Under the pieces are notes generated by a model. The model saw only the letters and a program-made list of their open reading frames with translations, did no database searches and was not told the origin of the DNA. 64,000 nt of DNA from Streptomyces alboflavus (lineage in GTDB: Bacteria > Actinomycetota > Actinomycetes > Streptomycetales > Streptomycetaceae): positions 62,001 through 126,000 of the forward strand of contig NZ_JNXT01000059.1 of assembly GCF_000716675.1 (NCBI RefSeq), in the 5' to 3' direction. A program made the translations under genes and the position numbers. Below, piece after piece: positions 8,814-17,901 of the stretch. Every line of letters begins with the position of its first letter. Position 1 is the stretch's first letter.

Positions 8814-10292
8814 TCAGTGCGCCGCGGGGACGTACGGCGCGAGTTCCGCCGCCAGTTCCTCGTGCACCCGTGCCTTGAGCAGCGTGCCCTCGGGAGTGTG
8901 CTCCTCGGAGAGCACCTCGCCGTCGGCGTGCGCACGCGCCACGAGCTTGCCGTGGGTGTACGGCACGAGGGCCTCGATCTCGACCTCGGGGCGCGGCAGT
9001 TCGGCGTCGATGAGCGCGAGCAACTCCTCGATGCCGGCGCCGGTGCGCGCGGACACGGCGATCGCGTGCTTCTGCTGACGCAGCAGCCGCTGGAGGACCA
9101 GCGGGTCGGCCGCGTCCGCCTTGTTGATCACCACGATCTCGCGCACGTCCGTCGCGCCCACGTCCCGGATGACCTCGCGCACGGCGGCGAGCTGCTCCTC
9201 CGGCGCGGGGTGCGAGCCGTCCACCACGTGCAGGATCAGGTCGGACTCGCCGACCTCCTCCATGGTGGAGCGGAACGCCTCCACGAGGTGGTGCGGCAGA
9301 TGCCGGACGAAGCCGACCGTGTCGGCCAGGGTGTACAGCCGACCGCTGGGCGTCTCCGCCCTGCGGACCGTCGGGTCGAGGGTGGCGAACAGGGCGTTCT
9401 CCACCAGCACACCCGCGCCCGTGAGGCGGTTGAGCAGGGAGGACTTGCCGGCGTTCGTGTACCCGGCGATGGCGACCGAAGGCACCTTGTTGCGCTTGCG
9501 CTCCTGGCGCTTGATGTCGCGGCCCGTCTTCATCTCCGCGATCTCCCGGCGCATCTTCGCCATCTTCTCGCGGATCCGTCGCCGGTCCGTTTCGATCTTG
9601 GTCTCACCGGGACCGCGGGTGGCCATGCCGCCACCGCCGCCGCCACCCATCTGACGGGAGAGCGACTGACCCCAGCCGCGGAGCCTCGGCAGCATGTACT
9701 GCATCTGCGCGAGGGCCACCTGTGCCTTGCCCTCTCGGGACTTGGCGTGCTGGGCGAAGATGTCGAGGATCAGGGCGGTCCGGTCGACCACCTTGACCTT
9801 GACGACGTCTTCGAGGTGGATGAGCTGGCCGGGGCTGAGCTCACCGTCGCACACGACGGTGTCCGCTCCGGTCTCGAGGACGATGTCACGCAGCTCCAGG
9901 GCCTTGCCGGAGCCGATGTACGTCGCCGGGTCGGGCTTGTCGCGGCGCTGGATGACGCCGTCGAGCACGAGCGCGCCCGCGGTCTCCGCGAGGGCGGCCA
10001 GCTCGGCGAGGGAGTTCTCCGCGTCGTGAACCGTTCCTGAGGTCCAGACGCCCACGAGGACGACGCGCTCCAGGCGGAGCTGTCGGTACTCGACCTCGGT
10101 GACGTCCTCGAGCTCGGTGGAGAGTCCTGCGACGCGGCGCAGGGCCGCGCGCTCGGAGCGGTCGAACTGCTCTCCGTCGATCTCGTGGCTCCAGGCGACG
10201 TCCTCTTCCATCAGGGCATCGGCCCGAAGACCTTCGGGGTAGTTCTGCGCGAAGCTCTGTGCGTCCTGGGAAGGGGAAGAAGAGGAGGTCAT
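8814..10292 (-). CDS. hflX: Ribosome-associated GTPase HflX
   Basis: HflX is a GTPase that binds the 50S subunit and helps split stalled or stressed ribosomes. The 492-residue protein has the N-terminal HflX domain (LVGVWTSGTVHDAENSLAEL, and the PATYIGSGKALEL nucleotide-binding segment), a glycine-rich loop (GGGGGGMATRGPGETKIE) and the GTPase domain with GYTNAGKSSLLNRL, DTVGFVRHLPH and NKAD. The start is ATG 10292 with AAGGA close upstream; the open frame runs on but without family match. It is probably monocistronic, with a strong terminator downstream. Confidence 0.95.
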   Translation of the reverse strand: MTSSSSPSQDAQSFAQNYPEGLRADALMEEDVAWSHEIDGEQFDRSERAALRRVAGLSTELEDVTEVEYRQLRLERVVLVGVWTSGTVHDAENSLAELAALAETAGALVLDGVIQRRDKPDPATYIGSGKALELRDIVLETGADTVVCDGELSPGQLIHLEDVVKVKVVDRTALILDIFAQHAKSREGKAQVALAQMQYMLPRLRGWGQSLSRQMGGGGGGGMATRGPGETKIETDRRRIREKMAKMRREIAEMKTGRDIKRQERKRNKVPSVAIAGYTNAGKSSLLNRLTGAGVLVENALFATLDPTVRRAETPSGRLYTLADTVGFVRHLPHHLVEAFRSTMEEVGESDLILHVVDGSHPAPEEQLAAVREVIRDVGATDVREIVVINKADAADPLVLQRLLRQQKHAIAVSARTGAGIEELLALIDAELPRPEVEIEALVPYTHGKLVARAHADGEVLSEEHTPEGTLLKARVHEELAAELAPYVPAAH

Positions 10293-10625
10293 TGGGTCCT
10301 TTACGTCGATGGGAATCCGATACGGAGAGCGCCTGCGGGCATTCTTCGCCCTGCCGCACCGCGTGTGCGACTCGCACCGCGTGCCACAGCGCCACCCGTC
10401 ATGTTCGACAACGCTCACAGCCCCCCGGAGATTCCCCGGGCCGGCCGGGTCCGCCCCTGAGATGTCCCCGAGGGGATCTCCCGGACGGGCCGCGCCGTCG
10501 ACCTGTTGATGGTCGCACGGTACGACCCGTCTCGTCACCCGAGTATTTCGGTGCGGCGCCTCGCCCCGGGACGGCCGGGGCACCCGCCGCCTAGGGCCTG
10601 GCGCTGCTTCTTGCCGGACGCCGCC
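10293..10625. other. Intergenic region upstream of hflX
   Basis: This 333-bp spacer holds the hflX promoter region and the 3' end of the M1 peptidase transcript. Visible features are an inverted repeat at 10459-10480 (GAGAT, CCCC, then GGGG, ATCTC) and a 22-bp partial tandem repeat that abuts the peptidase stop codon. No gene is supported. Confidence 0.5.
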
Positions 10626-10649
10626 TTACTTCTTGCCGGACGTCGCCTT
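10606..10649. repeat. 22-bp tandem duplication across the M1 peptidase stop codon
   Basis: Two adjacent 22-bp copies beginning CTTCTTGCCGGACG (10606-10627 and 10628-10649) encode the end of the peptidase (ATSGKK) and then repeat it just beyond the stop in another frame. The stop codon sits at the junction. Confidence 0.8.
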
Positions 10650-12128
10650 CTTCTCCGGCGGCGTCGACGTCCAGTCGGGGTGCCCGGGCATCGGCGGCGT
10701 CTTCGCCCCGTACAGCCAGGCGTCGAAGAACCCGTCGAGGTTCCGGCCGGAGACCTCGGACGCGAGCCGCACGAAGTCGGCGGTGGTCGCGTTCCCGTCG
10801 CGGTAGGTGTGCACCCAGGCCCGCTCCACGGCCTCGAAGTCGGACCGGCCGATCTCCTGGCGCAGCGCGTAGAGCACGAGCGCGCTGCCGTCGTACACGA
10901 CGGGCCGGAAGATGCTGATCTTCTCCCCCGGCCGGGGCCCCTTGGGCGCGGCCGGGGGCCCGCCCGCCGCGCGCCAGCTGTCGGAGAGCCGGTAGGCGTA
11001 CCGCATCCGCTTCTCCAGCGGCTGGCGCGCCTTCTCCTCGGCGTACAGGGCCTCGTACCAGGTGGCGTGCCCCTCGTTCAGCCACAGGTCGGACCAGGTG
11101 GCGGGGCTCACGCTGTCGCCGAACCACTGGTGCGCCAGCTCGTGCACCATGATCGATTCCACGTACCACTCGGGGAACTCGGGCCGTGTGAACAGCTCCT
11201 TCTCGAAGAGCGACAGCGTCTGTGTCTCCAGCTCGAAGCCGGTCCGGGCGTCGGCGACGAGCACCCCGTAGGTCTCGAACGGATAGCGGCCGACCTTGTC
11301 CTCCATCCAGGAGATCTGGTCAGGGGTCTTCTTCAGCCAGGGTTCCAGTTGCTTGCGGTCCTTCGTGGGCACGACGTCCCGTACGGGGAGGCGGTAGGGG
11401 CCGGTGCGGTGCAGCACGGTGGAGCGGCCGATGGACACCTGGGCCAGCTCGGTCGCCATCGGGTGCCGGGTGCGGTACGCCCACGTGGTGGTGTCCGCGC
11501 GGCGTTCCTCGGCCAGGGGCAGGCCGTTGGCCACGGCGGTGAGGCCCTTGGGCGCGGTGACGCGGAAGGTGAACTGCGCCTTGTCGGCGGGGTGGTCGTT
11601 GCACGGGAACACGCGGTGCGCGACGTCCGCCTGGTTGGCCATCGCGAGCCCGTCGCCGGTGCGCACCCAGCCGCCCTCGACGTCGCGGGACACCGGGTCG
11701 CTGGTGTGCCGCACGGCGATCCGCAGGCGCTCGCCGGGCTGCACGCGCGCGTGGGGCGTGACGACCAGGTCCTCACCGGCGGTGGTGAAGTCGGCGGCGG
11801 CGCCGTTCACCTCGACGGAGCGGACCTTGCCGTGGGTGAAGTCGAGGTTGACGCGCTCCAGCGGGGCCGTCACCCGGGCGTCGATCTTCGTGAGCGCGTC
11901 CAGGGGCTTGCTGTTGTCCCCCTGATAGGTGAAAGCGATGTCGTACGACGTGACGTCGTACCCGGGGTTGCCGAGGTGGGGGAAGAGCCTGTCGCCGATG
12001 CCGAGCGGGGCGGCGGGCTGCGGGGCGCTCGCGGCGAGCAGGGCGGCGGAGGTGGTGGCGGCGAGGACGGCGACGGCGATCCGGACCGACTTCGGCCGGG
12101 ACGGCTTGGTGCGCGGGGTGAGGAGCAT
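10626..12128 (-). CDS. Secreted M1-family zinc aminopeptidase
   Basis: The 500-residue protein is a gluzincin that should remove N-terminal residues from peptides outside the cell. A Sec signal peptide spans about 1-40 (basic start, then an AVLAATTSAALLAASA core). The N-terminal beta domain precedes the catalytic domain with HELAHQW (His329, Glu330, His333) and the third ligand Glu352 in LNEGHATWYE. The usual GAMEN exopeptidase loop appears as a GFELETQT variant. It lacks the large C-terminal domain of aminopeptidase N, so it belongs to the short form. The C-terminus is Lys-rich and ends in a local tandem duplication. Confidence 0.9.
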   Translation of the reverse strand: MLLTPRTKPSRPKSVRIAVAVLAATTSAALLAASAPQPAAPLGIGDRLFPHLGNPGYDVTSYDIAFTYQGDNSKPLDALTKIDARVTAPLERVNLDFTHGKVRSVEVNGAAADFTTAGEDLVVTPHARVQPGERLRIAVRHTSDPVSRDVEGGWVRTGDGLAMANQADVAHRVFPCNDHPADKAQFTFRVTAPKGLTAVANGLPLAEERRADTTTWAYRTRHPMATELAQVSIGRSTVLHRTGPYRLPVRDVVPTKDRKQLEPWLKKTPDQISWMEDKVGRYPFETYGVLVADARTGFELETQTLSLFEKELFTRPEFPEWYVESIMVHELAHQWFGDSVSPATWSDLWLNEGHATWYEALYAEEKARQPLEKRMRYAYRLSDSWRAAGGPPAAPKGPRPGEKISIFRPVVYDGSALVLYALRQEIGRSDFEAVERAWVHTYRDGNATTADFVRLASEVSGRNLDGFFDAWLYGAKTPPMPGHPDWTSTPPEKKATSGKK

Positions 12129-12297
12129 GAACTACGGCTATCAGCGCACGCCTTCCACACCGGGACGGCACGCGACGGGCCCACCCGAACGAGTCGGCGC
12201 CGTTTCACCGAAGAGCGCCGCCGAGCTCAGCGAGGGGCGCTGCCGGGACCCCCGGGGAGCATCGTCAGGCTCCCGTCGGGCTCAGCGTGGAGCGGCC

Positions 12298-14445
12298 TCA
12301 GGGCGCCGCTGCCGCCCGGTGCTGAGCGCGGGCCACGTCGTACACCCCGGGGACATTGCGCATGGCGCGCATCAGGCCCGGAAGGTGTGCCGCGTCGGGG
12401 AGTTGGAGCGTGTACGTGTGGCGTACGCGCTGTTGGCTCGGGGGTTCGACGGTCGCCGAGATGATCGCGGCGCCTTCTAGGGCGATGGCTTCGGTGAGGT
12501 CGGCCAGGAGGTGCGCCCGGCCGAACGACTCGGCGATCAGGGTGACCCTGCACTCCGTAGTGTCCCCCCAGCGCACGCCCACCTCCGGGCGCCCCACCTG
12601 CGTCATGCGCGCCACCGCGGGGCAGGTCACGCGGTGGACGGTGACGACGCCGCCGCGTACCGCGAAGCCGGTGATCTCGTCGGGCGGGACCGGGGTGCAA
12701 CAGCCCGCGAGCCGTACGGTGGCGCCCTCGCGGTCGACGACGACGTTCTCCGCCGCCGGGCGCAGGGCCGCGGAGACCTGGGGCCTCGGTGTGGCGGCGG
12801 GCACCGTCACGAGGGCGGGCGGAGCCGGGGCGGACTGCGCGGGAGGGACGGGGGCGGACGCCGGGTGCGTGGTGAGCCAGCGCCGGATGGCAATGCGCGC
12901 GGCGGGGGTGCGCGCGTGGTCGAGCCAGTCGCGCGAGGGCCCCGACGCCAGGTCCTGGCCCATGAGCAGCTGCACGGTGTCGCCGTCGCGCAGGACCGTG
13001 CTGAGCGTGGCCAGGCGGCCGTTGACGCGCGCGCCGATGCAGGCGTGGGCGTCCTCGCCGTACTGGGCGTAGGCGGCGTCGACGCAGCTGGCGCCCGCGG
13101 GCAGGCCGAGCGTGCCGCCGTCGGTGCGGTAGACGGCGATCTCGCGGTCCTGGGCGAGGTCTTCGCGGAGCGTCGACCAGAAGGTGTCGGGGTCGGGGGC
13201 GGCCTGCTGCCAGTCGAGGAGGCGCGAGAGCCAGCCGGGACGGGTGGGGTCGGCGCGCTCGCCGTCGGGCGGCTGCTCCTCGGACGGCACGGCGTAGGGG
13301 TTGTGCAGGGCGACGACGCCCGCTTCGGCGACCCGGTGCATCTGGTGGGTGCGGATGAGGACTTCGGCGACTTCGCCGTCGCCGCGGGCCACGGCCGTGT
13401 GCAGCGACTGGTACAGGTTGAACTTCGGTACGGCGATGAAGTCCTTGAACTCCGAGACGACCGGCGTGAAGCAGGTGTGCAGCTCGCCGAGGACTCCGTA
13501 GCAATCGGCGTCCTCGTTGACGAGGACGAGCAGGCGGCCGAAGTCGGCGGGGCGCAGCTCGCCGCGTTTGCGGTGCGCGCGGTGGACGGACACGAAGTGG
13601 CGTGGCCGGATGAGGACTTCGGCGGCGATGCCGGCCTCGCGCAGGACGCCGCGCACCTCTTCGGAGATGTCGGCCAGCGGGTCGGTCCCGGCCCGCGTCT
13701 TCGCCGAGATCAGCTCCCTGACCTCGGCGTACTCCTCGGGGTGGAGGATCGCGAAGACGAGGTCCTCCAGCTCGGTCTTGAGGGCCTGCACGCCGAGCCG
13801 TTCGGCGAGCGGGATGAGGACGTCGCGGGTGACCTTGGCGATGCGGGCCTGTTTCTCGGGGCGCATCACGCCGAGCGTGCGCATGTTGTGCAGGCGGTCG
13901 GCGAGTTTGATCGCCATCACGCGGACGTCGTTGCCGGTGGCGACCAGCATCTTGCGGAAGGTCTCCGGTTCTGCAGCGGCTCCGTAGTCGACCTTTTCGA
14001 GTTTGGTGACGCCGTCGACCAGGTAGCAGACGTCGTCGCCGAACTCCGCGCGTACCTGATCGAGCGTCACATCCGTGTCCTCGACGGTGTCGTGGAGCAG
14101 GGACGCGGTCAACGTGGTGGTCTCGGCGCCCAGTTGGGCCAGGATGAGCGTGACGGCGAGCGGGTGTGTGATGTACGGCTCACCGCTCTTGCGCATCTGG
14201 CCGCGGTGCGAGGACTCCGCGAGGACGTAGGCGCGGCGCAGCGGCTCCAGGTCGGCGTCCGGGTGGTGGCCGCGGTGGGCCTCGGCCACATGGCCGATGG
14301 CGTCCGGCACGCGGTCCCTCGCGGCGGGGCCGAGGAATGCGGCGCGGCCGAGTCTGCGCAGGTCGAGGCGGGGGCGGGCGCGCCTTCGCTGGGTCGAGGG
14401 CGTCGTCGGGCCTGGCGTCGCGGGATTCGTCGCCTCCGCACTCAT
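12298..14445 (-). CDS. rshA: RelA/SpoT-family protein (second Rsh homologue)
   Basis: This (p)ppGpp enzyme family member has 715 residues. The HD hydrolase domain is intact: RGQMRKSGEPYITHPL, HDTVEDT and KLADRLHNMRTL. The synthetase domain is divergent: DCYGVLGELH, FKDFIAVPKFNLYQSLHT and EVLIRTHQMHRVAE are present, but the usual substrate-binding Arg/Lys segment reads IRPRHFVSVHRAHRKRG. A TGS domain (EIAVYRTDGGTLGLPAGASC) and a C-terminal ACT-like regulatory domain follow. The start is ATG 14445 with GGAGGTG five bases away. Streptomyces carry relA elsewhere, and this position beside dapF suits rshA. Hydrolysis looks more secure than synthesis. Confidence 0.88.
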   Translation of the reverse strand: MSAEATNPATPGPTTPSTQRRRARPRLDLRRLGRAAFLGPAARDRVPDAIGHVAEAHRGHHPDADLEPLRRAYVLAESSHRGQMRKSGEPYITHPLAVTLILAQLGAETTTLTASLLHDTVEDTDVTLDQVRAEFGDDVCYLVDGVTKLEKVDYGAAAEPETFRKMLVATGNDVRVMAIKLADRLHNMRTLGVMRPEKQARIAKVTRDVLIPLAERLGVQALKTELEDLVFAILHPEEYAEVRELISAKTRAGTDPLADISEEVRGVLREAGIAAEVLIRPRHFVSVHRAHRKRGELRPADFGRLLVLVNEDADCYGVLGELHTCFTPVVSEFKDFIAVPKFNLYQSLHTAVARGDGEVAEVLIRTHQMHRVAEAGVVALHNPYAVPSEEQPPDGERADPTRPGWLSRLLDWQQAAPDPDTFWSTLREDLAQDREIAVYRTDGGTLGLPAGASCVDAAYAQYGEDAHACIGARVNGRLATLSTVLRDGDTVQLLMGQDLASGPSRDWLDHARTPAARIAIRRWLTTHPASAPVPPAQSAPAPPALVTVPAATPRPQVSAALRPAAENVVVDREGATVRLAGCCTPVPPDEITGFAVRGGVVTVHRVTCPAVARMTQVGRPEVGVRWGDTTECRVTLIAESFGRAHLLADLTEAIALEGAAIISATVEPPSQQRVRHTYTLQLPDAAHLPGLMRAMRNVPGVYDVARAQHRAAAAP

Positions 14446-14697
14446 GGGCACCTCCGGCAGCTCCGACCGGCGGTGGGCGGACGGCAGCCTGCTCCGTCCG
14501 GGCCGGTGCTTGATGCTATCGAGCCCATCACGTGGTGCTGACCCGCTCTCGCCGAGCGTGAAACGGATCACCCATTCGAGCGACAGTTCTGTGGAGTGTC
14601 GTTTCGAGCGGGACGAGCGGGGTTTCGACCACGGCGCGGGGTCGGGGGCGGGCGGACCGCCCGTGCTCCCGTGTGCGCCGTGCGGCCGAGCGCGCCA

Positions 14698-15591
14698 TCA
14701 GGCCGCCGCTACGGCCGCCGCCAGCCAGTCGGCGTCGATCTCGCCCTCGGCCACGATCACGGCGGGGCCCGTCTTCTCGATCTCGCCGTCCGGCCGCTCT
14801 GTGATGACCAGGCGCCCGCCGGGCACGTCGACGGTGTACGCCACGGGGGTGCCGGTCACTGCGGGGTCCAGGCCGTCCCTGCGCGCCGCCGCGACGGCCA
14901 CGGCGCAGGCTCCCGTGCCGCACGAGCGGGTCTCGCCGGCGCCGCGCTCGTACACGCGCATGGCGACGTGGCGCGGGCCGCGGTCGACCACGAACTCCAC
15001 GTTCACCCCGTGCGGGTAGGCCGTGGCCGGGCTGAAGGGCGGCGGGTCCAGGAGGCGGCCCGCGTGCGCCAGGTCGGCCACGAAGGCGACCGCGTGCGGG
15101 TTGCCCATGTTCACGTTGAGCGCGGGCCACTGGTGCTCGTCCACGGAGATCGTGACGTCGCCCCCGGGGAGCACGGCCTTGCCCATGGCGACGGTGATGT
15201 CGCCGGGGGCGCCGTCCTCGGTGGGCTTGGCGATGTGGACGCGCTTGACGCCGCCTCGGGTGGCGACGGCCACGTCGCCCTCGCCGACGAGCCCCGCACG
15301 CTCGAGGTACCGGGCGAAGACGCGCACGCCGTTGCCGCACATCTCGGCGACCGAGCCGTCGCCGTTGCGGTAGTCCATGAACCACTCGGCCTCCGCGGCC
15401 AGGTGCCGCGCGTCCGGGTGGGCGGCGGAGCGCACGACGTGCAGCAGACCGTCGCCGCCGATACCCGCGCGGCGGTCGCACAGGGCGGCGACGGCGGCCG
15501 GGGGCAGTTCGATGGCGTTGTCGGCGTCGGGGACGATCACGAAGTCGTTCTCGGTCCCGTGCCCCTTGAGGAAGGCGATCCGCGTGCTCAT
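14698..15591 (-). CDS. dapF: Diaminopimelate epimerase
   Basis: It interconverts LL- and meso-diaminopimelate for lysine and peptidoglycan synthesis; Streptomyces peptidoglycan uses the LL form. The 297-residue protein has the N-terminal FLKGHGTENDFV signature and both catalytic cysteines, in EMCGNGVRVFARYL and ETRSCGTGACAVAVAAA. The start is ATG 15591. It sits between miaA and rsh on the same strand, with 252 bp before rsh that probably carry a separate promoter. Confidence 0.96.
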   Translation of the reverse strand: MSTRIAFLKGHGTENDFVIVPDADNAIELPPAAVAALCDRRAGIGGDGLLHVVRSAAHPDARHLAAEAEWFMDYRNGDGSVAEMCGNGVRVFARYLERAGLVGEGDVAVATRGGVKRVHIAKPTEDGAPGDITVAMGKAVLPGGDVTISVDEHQWPALNVNMGNPHAVAFVADLAHAGRLLDPPPFSPATAYPHGVNVEFVVDRGPRHVAMRVYERGAGETRSCGTGACAVAVAAARRDGLDPAVTGTPVAYTVDVPGGRLVITERPDGEIEKTGPAVIVAEGEIDADWLAAAVAAA

Positions 15592-15688
15592 CCCTCGATC
15601 GTACGGGGTGGGTGCGACAAGCTGCCGGGGCCGTCCATGGGGAGAGGTGACGCCCAGGCCGCGTCGGTGCGCCGTCGGGGTCGGGGCG

Positions 15689-16231
15689 TCAGCGGAGGCG
15701 GGCCACGCGCCACACCGCGAGCACCGCGACCACCCCGACGACCAGCGTGTACGCGGACACCACGCGCCAGTCCGGCCGCCGCCCGGAGCCGCGCTCCGGC
15801 AGCCCCGGCCAGGTGTGCCCCACGCGGCGGGCGGCCATCATGCCCCAGCCCGCGGCACAGGAGCTGAGGAGCAGCCCGAGCATCGCGACGACGGCGCCGC
15901 CGTCGCCGAACTCGAAGGCCAGCGGGAAGGCGAACATCAGGGAGCCGACGGCGGCGAGGATCACGATCGGCGCGAGCTGCCAGATGCGCAGCCTGCGCTG
16001 CGGCCGCAGCTCGACCTCGACCTCGGGTTCCGTCGCCAGCTCCTCCTCGGTGGGGCCGTCGTCGGTCATGCCGCTCTCGGTGATCCCGGGGCTGTCGGGT
16101 CCGTCCGGGCTGAGTCGGCCGTCCGGTCCGTCCGGGCCGAGTCGCGCGCCGCTGTGCGCGGGGTGCTCCGCACCGTCCTGTGCGGTGTGCTGCTCGCCGT
16201 CATGTGCGGTGTCACGAGGGCCGGCCTCCAT
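15689..16231 (-). CDS. Small membrane protein of unknown function between miaA and dapF
   Basis: I do not recognise a named family. From ATG 16231 (GGGAGGG nine bases upstream) it has 180 residues; an in-frame GTG at 16288 and an ATG at 16069 are alternatives. The N-terminal 80 residues are acidic and Gly/Pro/Asp-rich with short GPDGPD repeats. About three transmembrane helices follow (LAPIVILAAVGSLMFAFPL; VAMLGLLLSSCAAGWGMMAA; AYTLVVGVVAVLAVW). The position next to dapF is conserved in Streptomyces, but nothing links it to cell-wall synthesis by sequence. Confidence 0.7.
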   Translation of the reverse strand: MEAGPRDTAHDGEQHTAQDGAEHPAHSGARLGPDGPDGRLSPDGPDSPGITESGMTDDGPTEEELATEPEVEVELRPQRRLRIWQLAPIVILAAVGSLMFAFPLAFEFGDGGAVVAMLGLLLSSCAAGWGMMAARRVGHTWPGLPERGSGRRPDWRVVSAYTLVVGVVAVLAVWRVARLR

Positions 16232-16338
16232 CGCCACGCGCCCTCCCACTTCGGACTCCACTGGTCGATCGATGGTCGATGATGGCACGCCGTCAGCTGC
16301 CTCGATGACCGGCGGAGCGTCCCGATGCCATCACGTGA

Positions 16339-17277
16339 TCAGGCTGTGACCGCTCGTTCGACCAACGCCATTGCACTCCCCGGGAGTTCCCCGCGGTCGG
16401 CGACGGCGCCGCTCAGCCAGTGCACGCGTGGATCACGCCGGAACCAGGAGTCCTGTCGGCGCGCGAAGCGTTTCGTGGCGCGCACGGTCTCGGCGCGCGC
16501 CTCGTCCTCGGTGCACTCACCGGCGAGCGCCCCGAGCACCTGTTGGTAGCCGAGCGCGCGCGACGCCGTGCGCCCCTCCCGAAGCCCTTGCGCCTCCAGC
16601 GTGCGCACCTCCTCCACAAGTCCCGCCTCCCACATGCGGTCCACGCGCGTGGCGATGCGCAGGTCGAGCTCGGGGCGGGCCACGTCGACGCCGATCTGCA
16701 CGGTGTCGTACACGGACTCGTGACTGGGGAGGTTGGCGGTGAACGGCTTGCCCGTGATCTCGATGACCTCCAGGGCGCGCACGATCCGGCGCCCGTTGCC
16801 GGGCAGGATCGCGTGGGCCGCGTCCGGGTCGGCGGCGGCAAGGCGGGCGTGCAGCACGCCGGGGCCGTGCTCCTCCAGCTCCTCCTCCAGGCGGGCGCGG
16901 ACGGCGGGGTCGGTGCCGGGGAACTCCAGGTGGTCGACGGCCCCGCGCACGTACAGGCCGGAGCCGCCGACCAGGATCGGCCAGCGGCCCTCGCCGAGCA
17001 GCCGGTCGATCTCCGCGCGCGCGAGCTTCTGGTACTCGGCCACGCTCGCCGCCTCCGTCACGTCCCAGACGTCCAGGAGGTGGTGCGGCACCCCTTCGCG
17101 CTCGGCGGGCGTCAGCTTGGCGGTGCCGATGTCCATCCCCCGATACAGCTGCATCGAGTCGGCGTTGACGACTTCGCCGCCCAGACGCTGGGCGAGGTGG
17201 ACGCCCAGATCGGACTTTCCGGCCGCGGTGGGCCCGACGACGGCGATGACCCGCGGGGCGGGAGGTGCACTTCTCAC
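16339..17277 (-). CDS. miaA: tRNA dimethylallyltransferase
   Basis: MiaA transfers a dimethylallyl group to A37 of tRNAs reading UNN codons; MiaB, encoded 1.9 kb away, then methylthiolates the product. The 312-residue protein has the P-loop GPTAAGKSDLGVHLA, NADSMQLYRGMDIGTAKL, and the GGSGLYVRG motif. GTG 17277 (RSAPPAPRVIAVVGPTAAGK follows) is preferred over the upstream frame, which continues without homology. Its ribosome site is weak. Confidence 0.95.
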   Translation of the reverse strand: MRSAPPAPRVIAVVGPTAAGKSDLGVHLAQRLGGEVVNADSMQLYRGMDIGTAKLTPAEREGVPHHLLDVWDVTEAASVAEYQKLARAEIDRLLGEGRWPILVGGSGLYVRGAVDHLEFPGTDPAVRARLEEELEEHGPGVLHARLAAADPDAAHAILPGNGRRIVRALEVIEITGKPFTANLPSHESVYDTVQIGVDVARPELDLRIATRVDRMWEAGLVEEVRTLEAQGLREGRTASRALGYQQVLGALAGECTEDEARAETVRATKRFARRQDSWFRRDPRVHWLSGAVADRGELPGSAMALVERAVTA

Positions 17278-17459
17278 CGACCCAGTCTCGCAAATCGCTC
17301 GGCGGGTGCCCGAACGAGCTACGTGACGGCACGGCTCCGGGTTCGTTGCCTGTTGCGAGGTTCCGGCCGCCGGTTTCGAGGATCGGTGACCCGGGCGACG
17401 CAATCGGACGCACCGGGTGGCGCGGGATTTCGCCCACACGAGTAACGTATGGAGTAGAT

Positions 17460-17876
17460 ATGGGCGTTTTTAGTCGGTTTCGCCGGAAGAGCAAGGACAC
17501 GGACGAGGCATCGACCACCGAGGCGTCGGCCGCCACCGTGACGGCCGATGAGGAGGACGCCGAGGCCTCCGCTGAGGCCAAGGCCGACGACAAGGCAGAG
17601 GACGGAACCGAGGCCGCAGAGGCAACCGCGTCCACCGCGGCCGCCACGTCCGCCACGTCCGCCACGTCCGCCACGTCCGCCACGTCCGCCACGTCCGCCA
17701 CGTCCGCCACGTCCGCCACGGACAAGGACAACGACAAGTCCGAGGCCAAGGCCTCTGCCGAGGACGAGACGGAGGAATCGGCCGAGGCGGCTGCCGCGGA
17801 GGGTGTGGAGATCCCGAAGCAGCAGTCCGCGCAGGAGGCGGCCGACAACGAGGCCGGTGAGAGCGCCCGCAAGTGA
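17460..17876 (+). CDS. Small acidic repeat protein upstream of antitoxin-family gene
   Basis: No family is recognised. The 138-residue product begins with a basic MGVFSRFRRKSK segment and is then almost entirely Ala, Glu, Asp, Thr and Ser, so it is probably disordered. Residues about 62-86 are eight tandem Ala-Thr-Ser units encoded by a perfect 9-bp DNA repeat. ATG 17460 has GGAG five bases upstream. The next gene starts 25 bp after its stop, so the two are probably cotranscribed. Expression is supported by codon bias and ribosome site, but the function is unknown. Confidence 0.65.
   Translation: MGVFSRFRRKSKDTDEASTTEASAATVTADEEDAEASAEAKADDKAEDGTEAAEATASTAAATSATSATSATSATSATSATSATSATDKDNDKSEAKASAEDETEESAEAAAAEGVEIPKQQSAQEAADNEAGESARK
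17642..17713. repeat. Eight perfect copies of a 9-bp coding repeat
   Basis: The unit CGCCACGTC occurs eight times without a mismatch, followed by a partial ninth copy. Because the unit is 9 bp, changes in copy number would keep the reading frame and add or remove Ala-Thr-Ser triplets. Confidence 0.95.
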
Positions 17877-17901
17877 CTCCCCCGCGAAGGAAGGCGAATC
17901 C

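Noticed and set aside
10506..12464. 652-codon plus-strand frame opposite the M1 peptidase
   Set aside because: It is a shadow frame created by high GC. The minus strand encodes a complete peptidase with HEXXH-E and a signal peptide.
12511..14541. 676-codon plus-strand frame opposite rsh
   Set aside because: It has no recognisable domain, and the minus strand carries intact HD, TGS and other Rsh motifs.
17642..17713. CRISPR-like array
   Set aside because: The units are 9 bp with no spacers and lie within an open reading frame, so this is a simple tandem repeat.
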